Positions 1-7,912 of a DNA stretch of 62,327 nt are shown here, in pieces. Made by a program: the position numbers and the translations under genes. This stretch comes from Cohnella sp. SGD-V74. Its GTDB lineage: Bacteria > Bacillota > Bacilli > Paenibacillales > Paenibacillaceae. Below the pieces are notes generated by a model. That model was not told the DNA's origin. It worked only from the letters and a program-made list of their open reading frames with translations, and searched no databases. The stretch covers positions 1 to 62,327 of the forward strand of contig NZ_PVYW01000034.1 of the NCBI RefSeq assembly GCF_003001675.1, read 5' to 3'. How positions within the stretch are numbered: the stretch's first letter is position 1; each line of letters begins with the position of its first letter.

Positions 1-2
1 CA

Positions 3-230
3 ATCGTTGCCGAACACGTGCCGAATGCATCAGTCTTAATACTTAGCCTACGCCAGCTCCCACTGATCTCAAGGTGGGGGCTATTTGACGCTTACGTTGC
101 TCGATTACTGATGATGAAGAGCCGTGTTGTTGATCGTCCTTTGATTATGCTAAAAGAACGGTATGTCAGAGGAGAAATTAATGATGATGAGTATTTGCGA
201 ATGAGAAAAGTCATCAATGAAGTGAAATAA
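3..230 (+). CDS. SHOCT-domain protein, C-terminal part (partial at left edge)
   Basis: The frame is open to the left edge, so the true start is outside the window. The last ~27 residues (LKERYVRGEINDDEYLRMRK) match the SHOCT short C-terminal domain, typically at the end of small membrane or stress-related Bacillota proteins. The upstream residues are not recognisable and no membrane segment is seen in the visible part. SHOCT proteins often accompany small Met-rich membrane proteins like those at the right end of this window, but a link is inference. An alternative is a short protein starting at an internal GTG at 18 or ATG further in. Confidence 0.55.
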   Translation: MVAEHVPNASVLILSLRQLPLISRWGLFDAYVARLLMMKSRVVDRPLIMLKERYVRGEINDDEYLRMRKVINEVK

Positions 231-660
231 GGGAATCTGAAATGGGGGAAATGCCCATTTTTCATTAGTTTAAACTACATACATACGCGTAACATTGCCC
301 AAACAGCAAGCTCTTTGAGGGGTGTTTACTTCGCTGCCACAGCGATTCAACTAGTCTCTGTAATTTTTTGAAGCATGATTTTTCGATACATACCGTTAAA
401 CAGGGCGGACGCATCTTCCTCTACCCGAATTGTTTCTCGTACGGTATGATGATTTGTTCGAAATATCGTCCGATGTCCGTGCCCATCATTACTACGATGG
501 GACGAAGGATTTTTTTGGGCCCGGAAACAATAATCGGCAGCTTCTTCACTGGTAGCGGCTTTTTTTTCAACGTTGATATTGCGTTAACAATTGGCGTATA
601 TGATCATAATAGAAATAAGCAAATAATTATATTACTATTTACACCGGGTAGGGGAGTGTG
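231..660. other. Intergenic region upstream of ars operon, no convincing gene
   Basis: I see no supported gene. A forward reading frame at 368-823 overlaps arsC out of frame and has no ribosome site or family resemblance, so I treat it as chance. Near the right end there is an AT-rich stretch with a 10-bp palindrome (TATGATCATA, 599-608) and a possible -35/-10 pair (TTAACA 584-589, CATAAT 605-610, 15-bp spacer). This is a plausible ars promoter and ArsR site, but weakly supported. Confidence 0.3.
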
Positions 661-665
661 GGAGA

Positions 666-1097
666 ATGAAACGGGAAGTCAAACGGATATATTTCCTTTG
701 CGGGCAAAATCGGTGCCGAAGTCAGATGGCCGAAGCCTTTGCCAAGTATTATGGCGGGGGCCATGTAGCGGTGGAGAGTGCTGGATTAGATCCTTCCAAA
801 GAAGTGCATCCTTACACCATTGAAGCTATGCGTGAGGTAGGCATCGATCTTTCCCAGCATGTTTGCAAAAAAATTGATATGAAGGTTTTTTTAGCGTCGA
901 ATGCGATCGTCAAGCTGTGCGAACAAAATGTGGAACGTTGTCCTATCGTACCGTTCAAGATCATGAACGTTGAGTGGAAGATCCCCGACCCGTTGGCTGT
1001 AGACGGCGGCAGCCTGGAAGACGTGAAGAGAGCGCGTGACGAGATTCGGGAGAAAGTGATCGGGTTGTTAAAAGGGATGGACATTCCCGTCGCTTAA
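666..1097 (+). CDS. arsC: Arsenate reductase, low-molecular-weight phosphatase type
   Basis: Cytoplasmic reduction of arsenate to arsenite by the thioredoxin-linked LMW-phosphatase mechanism. The P-loop CX5R is CGQNRCR at residues 12-18; two further cysteines, C85 and C92 (LCEQNVERCP), match the relay pair of Bacillus-type ArsC. Length 143 aa is normal. It is the first gene of the ars operon, 14 nt before arsR. The sequence around the relay cysteines is divergent compared with the second ArsC at 2893, so this copy might prefer another substrate or function mainly as an auxiliary reductase; that is inference. Confidence 0.85.
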   Translation: MKREVKRIYFLCGQNRCRSQMAEAFAKYYGGGHVAVESAGLDPSKEVHPYTIEAMREVGIDLSQHVCKKIDMKVFLASNAIVKLCEQNVERCPIVPFKIMNVEWKIPDPLAVDGGSLEDVKRARDEIREKVIGLLKGMDIPVA

Positions 1098-1111
1098 AAG
1101 GAGTGAAGCAG

Positions 1112-1435
1112 TTGAGCAAACTAGAAGAAGTTGCGGATGCCCTGAAGCTATTAGGGGATCGGAACAGGCTCACTATCGTAGCCTTGTTGCAGGTGAAGGA
1201 ACTGTGCGTGTGCGAGATCGTGGATATTTTGAAAACGAGCCAGCCCAATATCAGTCAGCATATGCGGAAGCTGCGGGACGGGGGCTTGGTCAAAGAATCG
1301 CGCAGGGGACAGTGGGTTTATTATTCGCTCTGTCTGGAAGACAAGCCTTATATTTTGGATATTCTAAAAGAAATTCCTTCGCAAGCGGCGCTGATTGAGC
1401 CTGCTATTTGCGAAACCAATGATTGCTGTACGTAG
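1112..1435 (+). CDS. arsR: ArsR-family arsenite-responsive repressor
   Basis: Winged-helix repressor of the ars operon; it leaves DNA on binding As(III). The metal-site motif ELCVCEI is present (C32 and C34 in this numbering), followed by the recognition helix SQPNISQHMRKL. I chose TTG at 1112 because AAAAGGAG ends 8 nt before it; the longer GTG start at 1103 overlaps that ribosome site. The C-terminus carries further cysteines (CETNDCCT) that may add a ligand. It lies between arsC and arsB. Confidence 0.9.
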   Translation: MSKLEEVADALKLLGDRNRLTIVALLQVKELCVCEIVDILKTSQPNISQHMRKLRDGGLVKESRRGQWVYYSLCLEDKPYILDILKEIPSQAALIEPAICETNDCCT

Positions 1436-1450
1436 TTCAGGAGGAAGCAT

Positions 1451-2863
1451 ATGGTTTATGTAGCGATTTTCATTTTCTTGGTAACGTTGCTTTTTGTCAT
1501 TTGGCAACCGAAAGGATTAAATATCGGCTGGTCGGCAAGTGCCGGAGCGATCCTTGCTTTGCTATTTGGCGTGGTCAGCTTCGCGGACGTCGGCACCGTA
1601 ACAGGCATCGTGTGGAACGCCACCTTGGCATTTGTGGCCATTATTTTAATCTCAGTGGTGCTGGATGAAATCGGATTTTTTGAGTGGGCTGCATTGCATA
1701 TGGCGCGGCTGGCCCGCGGAAACGGCCTGCTCATGTTTGTATTTATCATCTTGCTGGGATCGGCGGTTGCCGCCTTGTTTGCCAATGATGGCGGGGCCTT
1801 GATTATTACCCCGATTGTACTCGCCATGGTCCGGGCACTTAAGTTTGATGAAAAGATGATCCTGCCGTTTATTATGGCCAGTGGGTTTATTGCGGATACG
1901 GCATCTTTACCGCTTGTTGTCAGCAACTTGGTGAATATTGTATCCGCCGATTATTTCAACATCGGTTTTGCGGAATACGCGAGCCGCATGATCGTTCCGA
2001 ATTTCTTTTCCGTCATTGCGAGCCTCATTGTGCTGTATCTGTATTTCCGGAAAAGCATCCCGAATACTTACAATCTCACGCAACTGAAAAGGCCGAAGGA
2101 AGCCATTAAGGATATGCGGCTGTTTAAGTTATCTTGGGTCATTTTAGCCGCGCTGCTTGTTGCGTATTTTATCAGCGAATTTTTCTCGATCCCTGTATCC
2201 ATTATTGCCGGGGTTGCCGCGATTGCCTTTTTGTTCGCGGCGAGAAAAAGCCCTGCGATTCATACCTGGAAACTGGTAAAAGGCGCTCCCTGGGCTGTCG
2301 TGATCTTCTCTATCGGCATGTATGTGGTCGTTTATGGCTTGCGCAATGCCGGACTTACGGATGCACTAGGCAGCGTCATTCAAGCGGTCGCAGACCAAGG
2401 GTTATTTGTGGCTACCGTAGGTATGGGCTTTATTGCAGCCATCCTGTCGTCCATTATGAACAACATGCCCACGGTCATGATCGATGCGCTGGCCATCCAA
2501 GGTACGCAAACCGATGGGTTCATTCGTGAGGCGCTGATCTATGCGAATGTGATCGGTTCGGACTTAGGACCGAAAATTACGCCAATCGGCTCCTTGGCCA
2601 CGCTACTTTGGCTGCATGTTCTATCCACGAAAAACGTGAAAATCAGATGGGGCTATTATTTTAAAGTCGGCATCCTGTTAACTATTCCCACGTTGTTCAT
2701 TACGCTCACCGGTCTTTATGTATGGCTTTATGTTCTCCAGACGTTACAGGTGAATGTATGGCTATGTATTGAGGCGATTGTAGTCGTCCTGGTGGTGGTT
2801 GCATTGATCATGAAGTCTTTTATTGGAAGTAAACAAGCGAAAAGAGTTCATCAAGGCGATTAA
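1451..2863 (+). CDS. arsB: Arsenite efflux permease ArsB (ion transporter superfamily)
   Basis: Inner-membrane arsenite/antimonite exporter of 470 aa with about 12 hydrophobic segments. It has ArsB landmarks: the acidic GFFEWAALHMARLARGN region in the first third, FANDGGALIITPI, and SIMNNMPTVM near two thirds. It follows arsR after 15 nt with an AGGAGG ribosome site. No arsA ATPase gene is present, so export is expected to be driven by the membrane potential alone. Related Acr3 carriers look different, so ArsB is preferred. Confidence 0.93.
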   Translation: MVYVAIFIFLVTLLFVIWQPKGLNIGWSASAGAILALLFGVVSFADVGTVTGIVWNATLAFVAIILISVVLDEIGFFEWAALHMARLARGNGLLMFVFIILLGSAVAALFANDGGALIITPIVLAMVRALKFDEKMILPFIMASGFIADTASLPLVVSNLVNIVSADYFNIGFAEYASRMIVPNFFSVIASLIVLYLYFRKSIPNTYNLTQLKRPKEAIKDMRLFKLSWVILAALLVAYFISEFFSIPVSIIAGVAAIAFLFAARKSPAIHTWKLVKGAPWAVVIFSIGMYVVVYGLRNAGLTDALGSVIQAVADQGLFVATVGMGFIAAILSSIMNNMPTVMIDALAIQGTQTDGFIREALIYANVIGSDLGPKITPIGSLATLLWLHVLSTKNVKIRWGYYFKVGILLTIPTLFITLTGLYVWLYVLQTLQVNVWLCIEAIVVVLVVVALIMKSFIGSKQAKRVHQGD

Positions 2864-2892
2864 CGAATTGAAATCAAAGGAGATTGTTCACC

Positions 2893-3318
2893 ATGGAGAA
2901 AAAACCGTTAATTTATTTTTTGTGCACCGGAAATTCTTGCAGAAGCCAAATCGCGGACGGGTTTTTAAACGCGCTAGGCAGCGACAAATATGAAGTCAAA
3001 AGCGCAGGTCTTGAAGCACACGGACTGAATCCGCGTGCGGTGCAAGTCATGCAAGAAGCTGGCGTAGATATTAGCAAAAACACCTCCGATGTGATCGATC
3101 CGGACATTTTGAATCGCGCCGATTATGTCATTACCTTATGCGGCCACGCCGACGAGCATTGCCCTGTGATCTCCAACAAGAACGTAACGAAATGGCATTG
3201 GGGTTTTGATGATCCGGCAAAAGCAACCGGAACGGAAGAGGAAATCATGAACCAGTTCCGCACCGTTCGCGATTCGATTAAGAACCGGATTGAACAATTC
3301 GTCAAAGAAGGGAAATGA
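2893..3318 (+). CDS. arsC: Arsenate reductase, thioredoxin-dependent (second copy)
   Basis: Classical Bacillus-type ArsC: P-loop CTGNSCRS with C11 and R17, and relay cysteines C83 and C90 in TLCGHADEHCP. The protein is 141 aa. Start ATG at 2893 is chosen because AAAGGAG lies 9 nt upstream; a TTG at 2884 in frame sits on that site. The gene follows arsB by 29 nt and is more canonical than the first copy at 666, so this is probably the main arsenate reductase of the operon. Confidence 0.93.
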   Translation: MEKKPLIYFLCTGNSCRSQIADGFLNALGSDKYEVKSAGLEAHGLNPRAVQVMQEAGVDISKNTSDVIDPDILNRADYVITLCGHADEHCPVISNKNVTKWHWGFDDPAKATGTEEEIMNQFRTVRDSIKNRIEQFVKEGK

Positions 3319-3328
3319 GGTGGCGAAG

Positions 3329-3799
3329 ATGATCAAACGAATGCATGTTGCTTTAAACTGCACGGAGCTGAACAAGTCTTTGGAGTTCTATCGCGCTTTT
3401 TTTGGGGCCGAACCGAGTAAGGTTAAAGATAACTACGCCAAATTCGAGTTAGAAGAACCGGCGCTTCATTTTTCGCTCAATGTACGTCCCTTCGAACAAA
3501 AGGGTGTACTGAACCACTTGGGATTTCAAGTGAATAATACGGAAGAAGTGCTGGCCATGGGGGAGAGGCTTCGTCAAAGCGGACTGCTGCTGATTGACGA
3601 GATGAATACCACATGCTGCTATGCGGTGCAGGATAAAGTTTGGGTATATGATCCGGACGGCAACGCTTGGGAGATTTTCTACACAAAAGAAGATTCCGAA
3701 TTCGAATCCGCCGGAGAAGCTAGGGATTTGTCCCTGTGCTGCGCGCCGCCAGCGGCCCCGGTTCCTATTGAGTTTGGATCGCTCAAAAAAGGAGTATAG
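3329..3799 (+). CDS. arsI: ArsI, C-As lyase (vicinal-oxygen-chelate dioxygenase)
   Basis: Fe(II)-dependent cleavage of the carbon-arsenic bond of trivalent organoarsenicals such as MAs(III). The single VOC/glyoxalase fold has likely metal ligands H6, H63 and E115, and the tandem cysteines C96-C97 in MNTTCCYA that bind the arsenical in this family. Start ATG at 3329 (156 aa) follows GAGGTGG; the longer frame would overlap arsC. The C-terminus has another CC pair (LSLCCAPP). CadI is the close relative, but the ars context favours ArsI. Confidence 0.9.
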   Translation: MIKRMHVALNCTELNKSLEFYRAFFGAEPSKVKDNYAKFELEEPALHFSLNVRPFEQKGVLNHLGFQVNNTEEVLAMGERLRQSGLLLIDEMNTTCCYAVQDKVWVYDPDGNAWEIFYTKEDSEFESAGEARDLSLCCAPPAAPVPIEFGSLKKGV

Positions 3800-3802
3800 T
3801 CC

Positions 3803-4246
3803 ATGGCGTCTAAAAAAACCTACCATGCTTTGATTCCCGATAAAATTTTCATGGGCGCGGCAACTGATGTGGAATCGATGGTGAAAAATGAAGGTATCGA
3901 CGTGATCGTGGATCTTCGCGGCGAAGCGACGGAATGCGCCTATCCAGCGGCGAGTGCGAAATGGATTCAAATTCCGTTAGCGGATCATGCCGCTATGCCA
4001 CAAGAAAAAGCCTTCGAGCAAGCGATCCAGGCCGTCACCGAAGCTTATCATCAAAACAAGAAAGTGGCTTTTCATTGTGGCGGAGGAAAGGGGCGGACCG
4101 GTACGGTAGCCGCGGGCACCTTACTTGCTTTGGGATTAAGTGAAACGCTTGACGAAGCCGAGGCCAAGGCGAAGAGCATTCGCACCATCATTGATATTAA
4201 ACCATCACAGAGAGAATCTTTGCATAAATTATATCCCGATAAATAA
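3803..4246 (+). CDS. Dual-specificity/tyrosine phosphatase-like protein of ars operon
   Basis: Protein of 147 aa with a cysteine-phosphatase signature HCGGGKGRTG (C92, R98), as in the dual-specificity phosphatase fold. It begins 3 nt after arsI behind AAAAGGAG and ends just before a terminator, so it is the last gene of the operon. Proteins of this type recur in Bacillota ars clusters. The substrate is not known; a role as an extra reductase or in removing phosphate or arsenate esters would be inference. It lacks the LMW-phosphatase N-terminal P-loop of ArsC. Confidence 0.75.
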   Translation: MASKKTYHALIPDKIFMGAATDVESMVKNEGIDVIVDLRGEATECAYPAASAKWIQIPLADHAAMPQEKAFEQAIQAVTEAYHQNKKVAFHCGGGKGRTGTVAAGTLLALGLSETLDEAEAKAKSIRTIIDIKPSQRESLHKLYPDK

Positions 4247-4258
4247 GCAAGCCAGGAG

Positions 4259-4285
4259 ACCACTCAGCCGAGTGGTTTTCTTTTT
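4259..4285 (+). terminator. Intrinsic terminator of ars operon
   Basis: Perfect 7-bp stem ACCACTC (4259-4265) and GAGTGGT (4270-4276) with a 4-nt loop, followed by a T-rich run (TTTTCTTTTT). It is placed 12 nt after the stop of the phosphatase-like gene. Confidence 0.85.
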
Positions 4286-4292
4286 GCATTCT

Positions 4293-4470
4293 GTCATTTC
4301 ATCTGAGTCCTCTATTGTATCCTCGCGAAATTCAAAGAACTCACGGATCTGTGTTCGATGGTAAGTGATGGAACGGCCAGTCCAATCGTCCTGGCATACA
4401 GTTCTGGATCGGAAAAAATCTGTTTGGCAATTCGAACTTGTGTGTCGGAAAACGGGCCACGTTCTGAAAA
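4293..4470 (-). pseudogene. Remnant of Tn3-family transposase N-terminal (DUF4158) region, frameshifted
   Basis: On the minus strand one frame reads DTQVRIAKQIFSDPELYAR, and after a frame change another reads DWTGRSITYHRTQIREFFEF. Together they match the Tn3 TnpA N-terminal DUF4158 signature (..LYARYDWTGRTIKRHRAQIREFLGFRE..). Only ~60 residues remain and neither end has an intact gene. It lies between the ars and mer operons and marks past transposition, probably a scar of a mercury or arsenic transposon. Confidence 0.6.
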
Positions 4471-4652
4471 AACTTAAATAACATAGCGAATCCAATCTTG
4501 GTTTCCCTCGTTTTATATGGTCAGAATCGGAACTATTATATTGGATTAAGTTTATATTTCCTATGAAAAATAGGAAACAATCTATTAAAGCAATCCAAAG
4601 TTCCAATGCCAGAAATAATATCGGAACTTTAAGTGAATAATAAAAAAATGTC

Positions 4653-4684
4653 TTGACTATGTACCATGGTACAGTGTTTACACT
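4653..4684 (+). promoter_or_regulatory. MerR-type promoter/operator of mer operon
   Basis: TTGACT (4653-4658) and TACACT (4679-4684) are separated by 20 bp, the long spacer typical of MerR-activated promoters. A perfect palindrome, GTACCATGGTAC (4661-4672), lies inside the spacer. The promoter reads directly into merR, as in Gram-positive mer operons where merR is the first gene and co-transcribed with the resistance genes. Confidence 0.85.
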
Positions 4685-4703
4685 TATAACGGGGTGGTGA
4701 ATC

Positions 4704-5129
4704 ATGAAATATCGTTCAGGAGACATATCCAAATTATGTAGTGTGAATAAAGAAACGCTCAGATACTACGAACGAAAAGGTCTGATTGCTGAACCTGTAA
4801 GGTCGGATGCAGGCTACAGGCTTTATCCGGAAGATTCGATAAACCGAATCAAATTCATTAAACGTATTCAGGAGCTTGGTTTTACGTTATCTGAAATAAA
4901 TAAATTGCTCGGCGTCGTTGATAAAGACGATGTGAGATGTGCAGATATGAATGACTTCGTTGTGCAAAAGTTGCGGGAAGTTCAGTTTAAAATCAGAGAT
5001 CTGCAACGAATCGAAACGATGCTAAAGGATTTACAAATTCGCTGTCCAGATGAGAAGGCCATTCATGATTGCCCAATTATCGAAGCGCTTATTGACAATG
5101 ATCAAGAGGAAAAGGAGGGAATTCAGTGA
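4704..5129 (+). CDS. merR: Mercury-responsive MerR regulator
   Basis: 141-aa MerR: N-terminal winged helix (SGDISKLCSVNKETLRYYER), long dimer helix, and Hg(II)-binding cysteines C79, C114 and C123 (VRCAD, IRCPDEKAIHDCP), matching the positions in Bacillus MerR. It represses and, with Hg(II), activates the 20-bp-spacer promoter just upstream. The ribosome site is GGGGTGG. The stop codon overlaps the GTG start of merE by four bases, indicating translational coupling. Confidence 0.95.
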   Translation: MKYRSGDISKLCSVNKETLRYYERKGLIAEPVRSDAGYRLYPEDSINRIKFIKRIQELGFTLSEINKLLGVVDKDDVRCADMNDFVVQKLREVQFKIRDLQRIETMLKDLQIRCPDEKAIHDCPIIEALIDNDQEEKEGIQ

Positions 5130-5386
5130 AAGAAAATGTCAAAAAAGTTGGATGGGGCTTTTTAGCTTTGCTCTCATGTCCTTGTCATCTGGTTTTGATA
5201 CTGCCTCTGCTAGCTGGAACAACGCTTGGTGCATATTTTAGCGCCTATCAAACAATCGGAAGCGTTATTTTGGCCGTTATATTTGTGATTTCCATTTTGA
5301 TGATGTTCAAACAAGCAAATAAGCAAGCGAAAACAGATACAGCACACGATTGTTGCTCGGTTCCACCGCGAAAACGAGGGGAATGA
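5126..5386 (+). CDS. merE: MerE-like mercury transporter
   Basis: Small inner-membrane protein of 86 aa with two hydrophobic helices. The first contains the vicinal CPC pair in LLSCPCHLVLILPLLAGTTL, which closely resembles MerE (TCPCHLPILAAVLAGTTAG). It presumably carries Hg(II) or organomercurial inward to MerA. GTG start at 5126 overlaps the merR stop; AAAGGAGG lies 9 nt upstream. The C-terminus has an additional CC (HDCCSVPP) that could hand mercury to cytosolic thiols. The next frame, merT, is truncated, so this may be the main importer here. Confidence 0.8.
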   Translation: MKENVKKVGWGFLALLSCPCHLVLILPLLAGTTLGAYFSAYQTIGSVILAVIFVISILMMFKQANKQAKTDTAHDCCSVPPRKRGE

Positions 5387-5484
5387 ATTTGAGAGAAAAA
5401 CTAACGAGCTGGGGAGCGGTTTTATCGGCTTTTCTCATGTCTAGCTGCTGCCTTGGTCCCTCATTGCTCTTGGCTCATGATTAA
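5383..5484 (+). pseudogene. merT: Truncated merT (mercuric ion transporter fragment)
   Basis: An ATG overlapping the merE stop (ATGA) opens a 33-codon frame reading WGAVLSAFLMSSCCLGPSLL, which matches the first helix of MerT including its vicinal CC pair and CLGP. It ends in TAA at 5482-5484 and the rest of MerT, and any merP, are missing before merA starts at 5520. I read this as a deletion remnant. It could still make a one-helix peptide, but lacks the second and third helices and cytosolic CC loop. Confidence 0.7.
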
Positions 5485-5519
5485 TTTGCAAATTCTATAG
5501 TAGAGGCTGGTGTTGGTCG

Positions 5520-7160
5520 ATGAAAAAATACCGAATGTATGTGCAAGGGATGACTTGTAGCGGCTGTGAAAAGCACGTTGCAACTGCACTTGAAGGCATT
5601 GGAGCTGTTAATATTGAGGCGAGTTTTCGCCGCAATGAAGCCACGTTTGAATTGCCTGACGATGTGGATATTAATACAGCCCAAAAAGCCATTAACGAAA
5701 CGAGATATCAACCCGGAGATGCGCAAGTGCTTGAATCCCATGATGCTCCGGTTATGGGTAATGAGGGCGATTATGATTTTCTGATCATCGGTTCCGGTGG
5801 AGCAGCATTTGCTGCCGCAATACAAGCGGTAGAACATGGAGCAAAGGTAGCTATGATCGAGCGGGGAACCGTAGGCGGTACGTGCGTCAACATTGGCTGC
5901 ATACCATCCAAAACCCTGCTTCGTGCCGGTGAAATCAATCATTTGGCCAAAATCAACCCTTTTTTTGGACTCGCTACATCCGCAAAAACGGTCGATTTGG
6001 AGCAGTTGGTAAAACAAAAAGATGAATTGGTAGCTGAGATGCGTGAACAAAAGTATGAACATTTAATTGGAGAGTACGGATTTGAGCTTATTCGCGGTGA
6101 AGCCAAATTCATTGATGAAAAAACAGTTGAGGTGGGTGGTCGAAAGCTTACCGCAAAGCGATTTTTAATCGCGACAGGTGCCCGACCTTCCGTTCCAGAT
6201 ATTCCAGGATTAAAAGACGTTCATTATTTAACAAGTACGTCACTACTCGACCTTAAACATTTACCTAAAACACTTTCTGTAATTGGTTCTGGTTATATTG
6301 CTATGGAATTAGGTCAGCTGTTTCATAATTTAGGGTCAGAAGTAACGCTCTTGCAGAGAAGTCCACGCATTTTAAAAGAATATGACCCAGAAATTTCCGA
6401 AGCAGTAACAAAGGCAATGACGGAGCAAGGTATTACCTTGATTACCGGCGTCACGTATGAGCGGATTGAAGCAAACGGCAACGTAAAGCAAGTTCATATT
6501 TCCGTTAATGGCGAAAAGAAAGTCATCAAAGCAGAGCAGCTACTTATTGCAACTGGCAGAAAACCAAATACCGAAGCCCTGGATCTGTCTGCCGCAAATG
6601 TAAAAGTAGGCGCAAAAGGTGAAATCGTGGTTGATGATCTTTTAAAAACTTCAAACCCCAGAATTTATGCTGCAGGAGATGTAACGATGGGGCCGCAATT
6701 TGTGTATGTGGCAGCTTATGAAGGTCGCATCGCGGCGGATAATGCCATTGGTAGCTTAGAGAAAAAAGTAAATCTTGAAGCTGTTCCTGGTGTTACGTTC
6801 ACTTCACCATCGATTGCAACCGTAGGACTTACGGAAGAACAAGCCAAAGCAAAAGGGTATGAAGTGATAACGTCTGTGCTGCCTCTGGATTCAGTGCCTA
6901 GAGCACTTGTAAATCGCGAAACAACAGGCGTATTTAAATTGGTAGCTGACTCCAAGTCGTTAAAACTGCTTGGTGTTCATATTGTCTCTGAAAACGCCGG
7001 AGATGTGATTTACGCCGCTACACTTGCAGTCAAGTTCGGTTTAACTGTTGAGGATCTACGCGAAAGCTTAGCACCATATTTAACGATGGCTGAAGGATTA
7101 AAACTCGCAGCTCTTACATTCAATAAAGACGTATCAAAATTGTCATGTTGTGCTGGATAA
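5520..7160 (+). CDS. merA: Mercuric reductase MerA
   Basis: Cytosolic NADPH-dependent flavoenzyme reducing Hg(II) to Hg(0). The 546 aa comprise an N-terminal heavy-metal-associated domain (residues 1-66, GMTCSGC with C13 and C16), an FAD-binding GSGGAAFAAA at ~91-100, the redox-active GGTCVNIGCIPSK (C122, C127), a second nucleotide fold around GSGYIAMELG, and the C-terminal vicinal pair C543-C544 (LSCCAG) that delivers Hg(II). It follows the truncated merT by 35 nt with a poor ribosome site (GAGGCTGG). Confidence 0.96.
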   Translation: MKKYRMYVQGMTCSGCEKHVATALEGIGAVNIEASFRRNEATFELPDDVDINTAQKAINETRYQPGDAQVLESHDAPVMGNEGDYDFLIIGSGGAAFAAAIQAVEHGAKVAMIERGTVGGTCVNIGCIPSKTLLRAGEINHLAKINPFFGLATSAKTVDLEQLVKQKDELVAEMREQKYEHLIGEYGFELIRGEAKFIDEKTVEVGGRKLTAKRFLIATGARPSVPDIPGLKDVHYLTSTSLLDLKHLPKTLSVIGSGYIAMELGQLFHNLGSEVTLLQRSPRILKEYDPEISEAVTKAMTEQGITLITGVTYERIEANGNVKQVHISVNGEKKVIKAEQLLIATGRKPNTEALDLSAANVKVGAKGEIVVDDLLKTSNPRIYAAGDVTMGPQFVYVAAYEGRIAADNAIGSLEKKVNLEAVPGVTFTSPSIATVGLTEEQAKAKGYEVITSVLPLDSVPRALVNRETTGVFKLVADSKSLKLLGVHIVSENAGDVIYAATLAVKFGLTVEDLRESLAPYLTMAEGLKLAALTFNKDVSKLSCCAG

Positions 7161-7231
7161 AATAAATGACGTGTTGATAAATCAACCGTTAAGTTATATG
7201 TCTTAACCTTTCTACAGGTAATGAAATGAAA

Positions 7232-7272
7232 GCCAGTCAAACACATTAAGTTAGTGTTTAGCTGGTTTTTCG
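7232..7272 (+). terminator. Terminator of mer operon
   Basis: An imperfect 12-bp stem (CCAGTCAAACAC pairing with GTGTTTAGCTGG, two mismatches) is followed by TTTTTCGTTT. It lies ~70 nt after merA. Confidence 0.75.
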
Positions 7273-7354
7273 TTTCTGATACAAACTCCATTTATTTACA
7301 TGTGTTTGCGGGTGGTCAGCTACGATGGTACTAAACCCCTTTTTGTGATTAATG

Positions 7355-7386
7355 TATTTGCAATTTGCAAATAATTATTGTATAAC
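7355..7386 (+). promoter_or_regulatory. Promoter and palindromic operator of MarR gene
   Basis: TATTTGCAA-T-TTGCAAATA (7355-7373) is a perfect 9-1-9 palindrome that covers a -35 box TTGCAA (7358-7363); the -10 TATAAC (7381-7386) is 17 bp further on. The same palindrome with one mismatch lies in front of arsO (7876-7894), so it is very likely the binding site of the MarR-family protein encoded just downstream. Confidence 0.75.
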
Positions 7387-7408
7387 TAATTTATGAGGTG
7401 AAACCACA

Positions 7409-7858
7409 GTGGAAAATGTACGCGAACTATTTCAAATCATGACACGCCGTTTTGGGTTTCTCAATAAAAATTGCTGCTCCGCCGGTGGCTGCGATATTTC
7501 CTTAGTGCAAAGCCATATTCTTTACGAGATCGATCGTCAGCATCAACCGTCCATTCAGCAGGTAGCCGAGGCGTTAGGAACCGATATAACGACCTTTAGC
7601 CGACAAATCCAATCGTTAATCAAAATGAACTTAGTGAAAAAATCGCCCGATCCCAACGACCGAAGGGTATATGTGCTTTCTCTCACGACAGAAGGCAAAT
7701 ATGTGGCCACAACGATTGACCAGCAATGTAACGCTTATTTAGCAGAGATTTTCTCTCACATGAACGATTTTGAAAAAGAAACGGTCATTCGCTCCATTAA
7801 GCTTTTGAATGAAGCGATGTCAAAATCCAGCCTATGCTGTTCCACCCCCATCGGGTGA
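7409..7858 (+). CDS. MarR-family regulator with cysteine pairs (probable As/metal sensor)
   Basis: 149-aa winged-helix protein of the MarR family (DNA-binding part around QQVAEALGTDITTFSRQIQS and the wing DPNDRRVYVLSLT). Unusual for MarR, it has C22-C23 and C28 (NCCSAGGC) near the N-terminus and C143-C144 (SLCCSTP) near the C-terminus, which could form a trivalent arsenic site; that is inference. GTG start with TGAGGTG upstream. It is preceded by a palindrome that recurs before arsO, so it probably controls itself and the arsO-arsM genes. Confidence 0.8.
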   Translation: MENVRELFQIMTRRFGFLNKNCCSAGGCDISLVQSHILYEIDRQHQPSIQQVAEALGTDITTFSRQIQSLIKMNLVKKSPDPNDRRVYVLSLTTEGKYVATTIDQQCNAYLAEIFSHMNDFEKETVIRSIKLLNEAMSKSSLCCSTPIG

Positions 7859-7875
7859 TGGTTTCTTTTCTCTTA

Positions 7876-7894
7876 TACTTGCAATTTGCAAATA
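7876..7894 (+). promoter_or_regulatory. Second copy of MarR operator, before arsO
   Basis: TACTTGCAATTTGCAAATA matches the palindrome at 7355-7373 at 18 of 19 positions. It lies between the MarR stop and the arsO ribosome site (GGAGG, 7899-7903), where a bound repressor would block arsO transcription. Confidence 0.7.
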
Positions 7895-7912
7895 AATCGG
7901 AGGATGTTGGGT

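Noticed and set aside
368..823. 151-codon plus-strand frame overlapping arsC
   Set aside because: No ribosome site, no domain, out of frame with arsC; the arsC frame has clear family motifs.
4229..4732. 167-codon minus-strand frame covering the merR promoter
   Set aside because: It crosses the mer promoter and terminator and has no start signal; only the internal Tn3-like segment is meaningful.
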